Under the pieces are notes generated by a model that searched no databases, had not been told where the DNA came from, and was given only the letters and a program-made list of their open reading frames with translations. The position numbers were made by a program, and so were the translations under genes. From JANQIO01 sp965601975 (GTDB lineage Bacteria > Pseudomonadota > Gammaproteobacteria > Pseudomonadales > Halieaceae), in NCBI GenBank assembly GCA_965601975.1, contig OZ271856.1, positions 2,108,001 to 2,172,000 on the forward strand: a stretch of DNA of 64,000 nucleotides, given 5' to 3'. This document shows positions 58,479 through 64,000 of the stretch, one piece after another (the stretch's first letter is position 1; each line of letters starts with the position of its first letter).

Positions 58479-59363
58479 CTAAGCGGCCATGCTGTCGCAA
58501 AGGGCCAGCCAGGCTTCGAGCCCGGCGGAGCGGTACTTGTCCCGGTGCAGCACAATGCTGAGGCGGCGGCGGAAGTCCCGTCCGGGCACGTTGACGGGAA
58601 CCAGTGAACCCCGGCGGAACGCGTCCACCAGGCTGATCCGCGACAGGCAGCCCAGGCCCAGCCCGGCCTCGACCGCGCGCTTGATGGCCTCGGTGTGCTG
58701 CAGTTCCAGGCTGATATCCAGCTCGGGCAGGATGCCCGTCATGGCCCGGTCAAAGGCCTGGCGGGTACCCGATCCCGGTTCCCGTACCACCCAGGGCGTA
58801 TTGAGCAACTGCTCGTCGCGCAGCCCCCGCAGCTGCGCATAGGGGTGGCCGGGCGGGGCGAAGACCACCAGCTCGTCCTCCCGCCAGGGCGTGATCTCGA
58901 GGTCGGGGTGGCGCAGCTCGCCCTCGATCATGCCCACGTCCAGTTCATAGCGCGCGAGCTGTTCGGCGATGCGCTGGGTGTTGGCGACGGTCAGGCCCAC
59001 GTCTGCCTGGGGAAAATCCACGCGAAAGCGGGCAATCATGCCCACCGCGAGGTAGTTGCCGATGGTCAAGGTGGCGCCCACCTGCAGGTGACCGGGCGAG
59101 CCCCCCTGGGCCAGGGTTTCCTCGATATCCTGGGCCTGCTCCAGCAGGGCTTCAGCCTTGGGCTGAAGAAGAGACCCCAAGTCATTGATTTTTAAACGTT
59201 TACCGACACGATCAAACAGCTGGATTTCGAAGTGTTCCTCGAGATCCCGGAGGGCGCTGCTGGCAGCGGACTGGGACATAGCCAGGCTGTCGGCAGCGCG
59301 GCTGAGATTCTCCAACCGGGCCGTGGCGAGGAATACCTGGAGCTGGCGCAGGGTATAGCGCAT
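58479..59363 (-). CDS. LysR-family transcriptional regulator, FinR-like position
   Basis: 294 residues. The N-terminal helix-turn-helix is MRYTLRQLQVFLATARLENLSRAADSLAMSQSAASSALRDLE, followed by the periplasmic-binding-like effector domain. It is divergent from the ferredoxin-NADP reductase gene with 106 bp between starts. This layout is that of finR-fpr in pseudomonads, where FinR activates fpr under oxidative stress. The sequence suggests the same function but the identity is inferred mainly from context. Confidence 0.88.
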   Translation of the reverse strand: MRYTLRQLQVFLATARLENLSRAADSLAMSQSAASSALRDLEEHFEIQLFDRVGKRLKINDLGSLLQPKAEALLEQAQDIEETLAQGGSPGHLQVGATLTIGNYLAVGMIARFRVDFPQADVGLTVANTQRIAEQLARYELDVGMIEGELRHPDLEITPWREDELVVFAPPGHPYAQLRGLRDEQLLNTPWVVREPGSGTRQAFDRAMTGILPELDISLELQHTEAIKRAVEAGLGLGCLSRISLVDAFRRGSLVPVNVPGRDFRRRLSIVLHRDKYRSAGLEAWLALCDSMAA

Positions 59364-59382
59364 GGTGGCGACGCCTATATCT

Positions 59383-59429
59383 GTAAAACCGAATAATTAT
59401 ATAGGAAATAACCATTTTACGAATATAAA
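59383..59429 (+). promoter_or_regulatory. Regulatory region between the LysR gene and fpr
   Basis: GTAAAA at 59383-59388 and TTTTAC at 59415-59420 form widely spaced inverted arms in an AT-rich stretch unlike the GC-rich surroundings. A TATAAA at 59424-59429 can serve as the fpr -10. No good -35 is present at 17 bp, as expected for an activator-dependent promoter. Confidence 0.4.
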
Positions 59430-59469
59430 GGCAGTCCCTAGAGTGGCGGCATTCAATGAGGAGATTTCC

Positions 59470-60243
59470 ATGGCACAGTTGCTTCGCGAGCGCGTGACCG
59501 ACGTCCATCACTGGACGGACACGCTGTTCAGCTTCAAGACCACCCGCGATCCGGGCTTTCGCTTCAAGAGCGGCTACTTCACCATGATCGGGCTGGAAAA
59601 TGAAGGCCGCCCGCTGCTGCGCGCCTACAGCATGGCCAGCGCCCACTACGAGGACGAGCTCGAGTTCTTCAGTATCAAGGTACCCGACGGTCCCCTGACG
59701 TCGAAGCTGCAGCACATCAACGTCGGCGACGAGGTGCTGGTCAACAGCAAGGCCACCGGCACCCTGGTCGAAGACAACCTGCTGCCGGGCAGCAACCTCT
59801 ACCTGATCGCCACCGGCACAGGCCTGGCGCCGTTCCTCAGCATCATCCGCGATCCGGAGATCTATGAGAACTTCGACAAGGTGGTGCTGACCCACGGCTG
59901 TCGCTTCGTCGACGAGCTGGCCTACAGGGACATCATTACCGAGCACCTGCCCAACAACGAGTATTTCGGCGATGTGGTGCGCGAAAAGCTGGTCTATTAT
60001 CCGACCGTGACCCGGGAGGATTTCCACACCATGGGCCGACTCACGGACCTGATGGATAACGGCAAGTTGACCGATGATATCGGCCTGCCGGAGATCAGCC
60101 CGGAGCGGGACCGCTTTATGATCTGCGGCAGCCCGAGCATGCTCAAGGACTTCACCGCAATGCTGGACAACCGGGGTTTTCGGGAAACCCGCAATGGCGC
60201 GGTCGGCCACTACGTGATCGAGCGCGCCTTCGTAGAACAGTAG
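59470..60243 (+). CDS. fpr: Ferredoxin--NADP+ reductase
   Basis: 257 residues from the ATG at 59470 with GAGGAG upstream. FAD-binding motif RAYSMAS near residue 59, NADP-binding ATGTGLAPFLSIIRD near 115, and MICGSPSMLKD near 217. The C-terminus YVIERAFVEQ fits the short subclass of bacterial FNRs. It transfers electrons between NADPH and ferredoxin or flavodoxin. The divergent LysR gene is probably its regulator. A rho-independent terminator follows at 60284. Confidence 0.94.
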   Translation: MAQLLRERVTDVHHWTDTLFSFKTTRDPGFRFKSGYFTMIGLENEGRPLLRAYSMASAHYEDELEFFSIKVPDGPLTSKLQHINVGDEVLVNSKATGTLVEDNLLPGSNLYLIATGTGLAPFLSIIRDPEIYENFDKVVLTHGCRFVDELAYRDIITEHLPNNEYFGDVVREKLVYYPTVTREDFHTMGRLTDLMDNGKLTDDIGLPEISPERDRFMICGSPSMLKDFTAMLDNRGFRETRNGAVGHYVIERAFVEQ

Positions 60244-60283
60244 AGAGCTTCCCTGGTCGGGCGCTCCACGCCCGGGTCTCAGT

Positions 60284-60311
60284 CGCCCCGCATTGGCGGG
60301 GCGCTTTTTTT
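60284..60311 (+). terminator. Rho-independent terminator of fpr
   Basis: CGCCCCGC (60284-60291) and GCGGGGCG (60296-60303) form a perfect 8-bp stem with an ATTG loop, followed by seven T residues at 60305-60311. It lies 40 bp past the fpr stop. The stop codon of the convergent GST gene sits inside the T tract. Confidence 0.9.
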
Positions 60312-61044
60312 AGAGCAGGCCGCCCTCCGGGGCGGGGCGGGCGCGCTGGTTGTAGAGCAGCGCCACGATCCGGTTGATTTCTTCTTCGCTGAGCTGGGAG
60401 TAGTCCTGGCTCTGGTCGGCCCCCACCTCCATACCGCGCTGCACCGCCGGGCGCTCACTGAGTTCGGTGTACCAGCGCCTGAAGTACTGGAACTCGTCGA
60501 GATCGATACCCGCCTGTTCCCAGTAGGCGCCCCAGGGGTAGCAGGCCATATCGGCGATGCTGTAATGGTCGCCGGCCAGGTAGCGCCGGTCGTAGAGGCG
60601 ATTGTTCATCACGCCGAACAGGCGGTGGGTCTCGTCCATGAATCGCTTCAGGGCATAGCTCTGGTCGCCTTCACGGTCCTTGAGCCGCGCAAAGTGCCCG
60701 CGTTCGCCCATCTTGGGGCCCTGGTTGGCCATTTGCCACATGACCCACTGGCAGACTTCCCATTTCTCCCGCTCCGAGTCGCCGCCGTAGCGCCCGGCCT
60801 TGTCCGCCAGGTACATCATGCAGGCGCCCGACTCGAACACTGAAATGGGGTCGCCGCCGTCCGCCGGAGCCGTGTCGACAATGGCGGGCATCCGGTTGTT
60901 GGGGCTGATGCTGAGGAAGTCATCCCCAAACTGGTCCCCCATGCCGATATTGCAGTAGACCACCCGGTAGGGGATCTCCGCTTCCTCCAGCAGGATGGTG
61001 ACTTTTTTGCCGTTCGGAGTCGGCCAGTAGTGCAGGTCGATCAT
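60310..61044 (-). CDS. Glutathione S-transferase family protein (YghU/YfcG-like)
   Basis: 244 residues. The N-terminal thioredoxin fold MIDLHYWPTPNGKKVTILLEEAEIPYRV contains the TPNGKK segment of the Nu-class (YghU/YfcG) GSTs. SPNNRMPAIVD carries the cis-Pro, and DHYSIADMACYPWGAYWEQAGI lies in the helical domain. Nu-class enzymes act as disulfide-bond reductases with glutathione. It converges with fpr. Confidence 0.89.
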   Translation of the reverse strand: MIDLHYWPTPNGKKVTILLEEAEIPYRVVYCNIGMGDQFGDDFLSISPNNRMPAIVDTAPADGGDPISVFESGACMMYLADKAGRYGGDSEREKWEVCQWVMWQMANQGPKMGERGHFARLKDREGDQSYALKRFMDETHRLFGVMNNRLYDRRYLAGDHYSIADMACYPWGAYWEQAGIDLDEFQYFRRWYTELSERPAVQRGMEVGADQSQDYSQLSEEEINRIVALLYNQRARPAPEGGLL

Positions 61045-61065
61045 GAATCTGTTCCTGTTGCGGTG

Positions 61066-61938
61066 TCAGGGCAGGCCGGCGTGGGGCGTATCGACCTGGA
61101 CCATTTCGATTTTTCCGGTGCGCTCCGCGCCCGCGCTTCGGTGGTCGGAGCTGGCGGCGGTCACGGCGAACAGGGTGCGGCCATCTTCCCCGCCGAGCAT
61201 GCAGGCATAGCAGAACTGGCTGGTTTCCACCCGACGTACGATGGCGCCGCCCTCGGCAACGCAGATGACCTCCGGGGCAAGGGCATTGGCGACCCACACC
61301 TGGCGTTTCTCATTCAGGCAGATGCCGTCGGGGGCGACGCCGTCCAGCGCTGCCCAGATGCGGCGGTTTTCCAGTTTGCTGCCGGCGCCGATATCGAAGG
61401 CGGTGAGGCAGCTGCCCAGGGTTTCGGCAATGATCAGCGTGGCCCCGTCGGGCGTGATGACCGGGCCGTTGGGGAAGTGCATCTCGGGCGACGCCACGTG
61501 GACGCTGCGGTCGGGATCGACGCGGACAAGATTGGTGGTGGGATGGTCGAGTATCACGTCCATGCCGCGCGCTTCGAGTTCTGCATCCAGGTCGAAACCG
61601 AAATTGCCGACCCAGGCGCGGCCCCCGGCGTCCACCACCATGTCGTTGCACAGGTGTGCGGTGAGCGGTCCCAGGTCGGCGTACTCGGCCAGGCTGCCGT
61701 CGGCCTCCCGCAGCAGCAGCTTGCGCGCCTTCATGGCCACGATCAGCAGCCGCCCGTCCGGCAGCCATCCCAGGCCCGAGGGCTGGTCGTCCAGCTCCAC
61801 CTCGACGCGCAGCTCGCCGTCCATGCTCACGGATTTGACCTGGTGGTCGTAGAAGTCGCTGAACCAGAGGCGGCCGTCGCGCCAGCGCGGTCCCTCACCG
61901 AAATGCAGTCCATCGACCAGGGTAGTGGTGTCGGCCAT
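61066..61938 (-). CDS. SMP-30/gluconolactonase family protein
   Basis: 290 residues of a six-bladed propeller. The metal-binding Glu is in HFGEGPRWRDGRLWFSDFYDH near the start; later ligands are in GRAWVGNFGFD and APDGICLNEKRQVWVANAL. These calcium or zinc lactonases open sugar or other lactones. It follows the GST gene on the same strand with 21 bp between, so the two may be co-transcribed. Lactone substrate unknown. Confidence 0.88.
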   Translation of the reverse strand: MADTTTLVDGLHFGEGPRWRDGRLWFSDFYDHQVKSVSMDGELRVEVELDDQPSGLGWLPDGRLLIVAMKARKLLLREADGSLAEYADLGPLTAHLCNDMVVDAGGRAWVGNFGFDLDAELEARGMDVILDHPTTNLVRVDPDRSVHVASPEMHFPNGPVITPDGATLIIAETLGSCLTAFDIGAGSKLENRRIWAALDGVAPDGICLNEKRQVWVANALAPEVICVAEGGAIVRRVETSQFCYACMLGGEDGRTLFAVTAASSDHRSAGAERTGKIEMVQVDTPHAGLP

Positions 61939-61985
61939 TGCGGGCTCCTTCTTGATCTTATTGTTGTGGGGTTTCGTTGTGGGCG

Positions 61986-62336
61986 TTAGCGCGCTTCCTG
62001 GCGCTCAGTGTCCAGGAATTCCTTCTCGATGCGCTCCTGGAGTTCCACCCGGGCGCTGCCCTTCAGCTCGAGGGCATCCTTGAGTCGCTGGTTGCGGCGG
62101 TTCCTGCGGTAGTAGGCCAGCATTTCAGTGAATGCCTCCTGGTGGCTCTCGCCTGCGATCAGTTTCTCGACCAGGTCGATATCGATGCCCATGCGGTAGG
62201 CGATGCGACTGGGCCGGATATTGTGGGCGTAGAACTCGGCGACGATGCGGATCTGCTGCTCCAGGGGGTAGTGGCACTCGCGGGAGTAGCCGTAGGGCGG
62301 AGAGGGTGTACGCGTGTCGGTCTTGGCGTCGCTCAT
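61986..62336 (-). CDS. Hypothetical protein with helix-turn-helix-like segment
   Basis: 116 residues from the ATG at 62336. A possible helix-turn-helix is IRIVAEFYAHNIRPSRIAYRMGIDIDLVEKLIAGE, followed by a basic, charged helical C-terminus (RRNRRNQRLKDALELKGSARVELQERIEKEF). It has no membrane or signal segment. I do not recognise the family. It lies 40 bp downstream of the RND permease gene on the same strand. Confidence 0.7.
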   Translation of the reverse strand: MSDAKTDTRTPSPPYGYSRECHYPLEQQIRIVAEFYAHNIRPSRIAYRMGIDIDLVEKLIAGESHQEAFTEMLAYYRRNRRNQRLKDALELKGSARVELQERIEKEFLDTERQEAR

Positions 62337-62375
62337 GGCCTGCATACTAGTCGCTCGGCCGAACCCACGCCAGTA

Positions 62376-64000
62376 TCAGTGCTGTGCGGGCCCCGCGCTT
62401 CGCAGCTGGCGAGACACCCACAGCAGCAGGGCGTCTCTCTTGATCCGGATATCCTCGCCGATGCAGTACAGGGCCGGCACCATGAACAGGGTGACCAGCA
62501 GGGCGAACAGCACGCCGAAGGCCAGTGACAGGACCGCGGGCTTGAGGAACTCGGCGTTGACGGAGCGCTCCGCCAGGATCGGCATCAGCCCGATGAACGT
62601 CGTGACCGTGGTCAGCAGGATGGGGCGGAAGCGGTAAACGCCGGCGTGTTCCACGGCCTGCATGGCCGATTCGCCACGCTCGCGCAGGCGCCCGATGTAG
62701 TCGACCAGTACCAGGTTGTCATTGACCACAACGCCGGCGGCCGCGCCAATGCCGAACCAGGAGAACATGGCCATGGAAATGCCGAACATCAGGTGGCCGT
62801 AGATAGCCCCCATGAAGCCGAACGGGATGGCGGTCATCACCAGCAGCGGCAGCCAGTAGGATTTGAACGCCACCGCGATCAGTGCGTACATGATGAACAG
62901 GGCGATGATGTAAAGCGACATCAGCTCGGACAGGAAAAACTCTTCGTTTTCCGCCTGGCCCGCCTTCAGCACGACCAGGCCCGCGTGGCGTTCCTGCAGG
63001 GCCGGCAGGAAGTTGTTGTTCATGTCATTGCTGATGTCGCTCATCAGGTCGGCGGACAGGTCCGCACTGATGCGTACCATGCGTTCGCCGTCGCGACGCT
63101 GGATCTGTCGCAGGCCGGTGGTCAGCTCGACATCGACCACGGAGAACAGCGGCACTTCCCGGCCGTCCGCGGTCCTGACCCGGAACTCCCGCAGGCTGTC
63201 GAGGTTGCGCCGTTCCGCGGCGGGGTAGCGCACCATGACCTTGACGTCGCCGTTCTCCCGCGGCAGGCGCTGCACTTCTTCGCCGTAGTAGGCCTGCCGC
63301 ACCTGGCGGGAGACTTCTGCCAGGGTCAGCCCGATCTGCTCCGCCCCCGGCAGCAGCTTCATGTGCAGTTCCTCGGTCTGGCCCTGCAGGTTGTCGCGCA
63401 CAAAGAAGGTGCCGTCGTAGGACTGAAGCTGGGCCTTGAGATCCTGGCTGGCTTCCATCAGCACATCGCGGTCCCGGTGACGCAGCACGTAGGAGACCCC
63501 GGGGGTTTCCTGGTCAATGGTGTAGCCGATATTGATCTCATCGGCGTCGGGGACGTCCCCGACCAGCTCCCGCAGGCGCTCGGCGGCTTCCTTGCTGGTC
63601 ATGTCGCGCTCTTCCGGGGGCACCAGCTGGAAGATGGCGATGACGCTGTCACGCCGGGCCCGGGTGTACCACCCGTTGATCAGTTTCCCGGTGCCGCCGG
63701 CCTCGGCGCGCTCATCCACTTCGATCATCAGCTGGCGCTGGGCGGCCTGGAACTGGTCCAGGATCTCCAGCGAGCGGGTGTAGGGATTGCCGGTCGGCAT
63801 CTCGGCGCGGAGAAAGACCTGGGTTCCCTGCACTTCCGGCATGAACGCGAACTTCACCCAGCCGCTGGCAAAGACGCCAATGCTGATGATGAAGGCCGCC
63901 GCAAACAGGCTCGCCGTGAGGTAGCGATGCTGGAGGGCCTGCTTGAGCCAGCGCCGGTAGGTAAGATTGGCGAAATTGACGATCCCTTCCTCGACCCGCT
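62376..64000 (-). CDS. RND-family efflux transporter permease, C-terminal part (5' end outside window)
   Basis: About 541 residues are visible, entering in frame from the right edge (RVEEGIVNFANLTYRRWLKQALQHR). One transmembrane segment follows (TASLFAAAFIISIGVFASGW), then a large periplasmic domain and six C-terminal helices including IALFIMYALIAVAFKSYWLPLLVMTAIPFGFMGAIYGHLMFG and PILLTTVTTFIGLMPIL. This is the second half of an AcrB/HAE1-type inner-membrane pump. Partner adaptor and outer-membrane genes would lie beyond the window. Substrate unknown. Confidence 0.92.
   Translation of the reverse strand, partial: RVEEGIVNFANLTYRRWLKQALQHRYLTASLFAAAFIISIGVFASGWVKFAFMPEVQGTQVFLRAEMPTGNPYTRSLEILDQFQAAQRQLMIEVDERAEAGGTGKLINGWYTRARRDSVIAIFQLVPPEERDMTSKEAAERLRELVGDVPDADEINIGYTIDQETPGVSYVLRHRDRDVLMEASQDLKAQLQSYDGTFFVRDNLQGQTEELHMKLLPGAEQIGLTLAEVSRQVRQAYYGEEVQRLPRENGDVKVMVRYPAAERRNLDSLREFRVRTADGREVPLFSVVDVELTTGLRQIQRRDGERMVRISADLSADLMSDISNDMNNNFLPALQERHAGLVVLKAGQAENEEFFLSELMSLYIIALFIMYALIAVAFKSYWLPLLVMTAIPFGFMGAIYGHLMFGISMAMFSWFGIGAAAGVVVNDNLVLVDYIGRLRERGESAMQAVEHAGVYRFRPILLTTVTTFIGLMPILAERSVNAEFLKPAVLSLAFGVLFALLVTLFMVPALYCIGEDIRIKRDALLLWVSRQLRSAGPAQH

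Noticed and set aside
60241..60283. CGGGCGCTCCACGCCCG hairpin just after fpr as the terminator
   Set aside because: It has a short stem and no T-run. The hairpin at 60284-60311 with seven T residues is the better terminator.

Overview
The window is high-GC, densely coded chromosomal DNA. It looks like an aerobic marine gammaproteobacterium of the Halieaceae/OM60 or a related Cellvibrionales-type lineage. This is inferred from the gene set (many acyl-CoA dehydrogenases, enoyl-CoA hydratases and SDRs, a wax ester synthase, a FinR/Fpr-like pair, an AmmeMemoRadiSam system, DUF5062 and TIGR03643 proteins), not from a marker gene. No rRNA, tRNA or CRISPR array was seen. Both edges cut genes: an acyl-CoA synthetase on the left and an RND efflux permease on the right.

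Region 1 (1-8.2 kb) carries two acyl-CoA synthetases, two alpha/beta hydrolases, an AraC regulator and a lipoprotein S9 peptidase. A palindromic repeat preceded by four tandem 19-bp half units lies at 3744-3886. Region 2 (8.35-25.8 kb) is a long, same-strand, tightly packed catabolic locus. It encodes four acyl-CoA dehydrogenases, three enoyl-CoA hydratases, four SDRs, an alpha-methylacyl-CoA racemase with all catalytic residues, a luciferase-like oxidoreductase, a Nudix hydrolase, a carbonic anhydrase overlapping an acyl-CoA carboxyltransferase, an AlaDH/PNT-like protein and a GST. Together with the synthetases upstream this suggests beta-oxidation of a methyl-branched, isoprenoid or sterol-like acid. 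The substrate is not determinable from the sequence.

Region 3 (25.8-29.15 kb) is an island of lower-GC small genes, all on the minus strand. It contains attC-like imperfect palindromes and no integrase, so it is a candidate integron-derived cassette cluster (CALIN). One of its genes, a DUF4272 protein, is broken by a single-base frameshift. Region 4 (29.1-44.7 kb) holds a wax ester synthase/DGAT with a histone-H1-like basic tail and a TetR regulator divergent from a Rieske oxygenase, with a palindromic operator filling the promoter spacer. It also holds a run of small conserved genes including a ClpS-like adaptor, a CPBP protease, a DUF1287 protein, an MltF-like transglycosylase, a metallo-beta-lactamase-fold hydrolase, a lipid-related hydrolase/acyltransferase cluster and a 4-hydroxybutyryl-CoA dehydratase-like flavoprotein.

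Region 5 (44.7-64 kb) begins with an IS481-family element inserted exactly in a CTAG that served as overlapping stop codons of two convergent genes. It continues with a slipin/NfeD operon, an NhaC-type antiporter, the AmmeMemoRadiSam pair, a hydrolase-OsmC fusion, SprT, formate-tetrahydrofolate ligase, a two-domain polyphosphate kinase 2 protein, a class II aldolase next to a Crp/Fnr regulator, a LysR/ferredoxin-NADP reductase pair, a GST, an SMP-30 lactonase and the partial RND permease.
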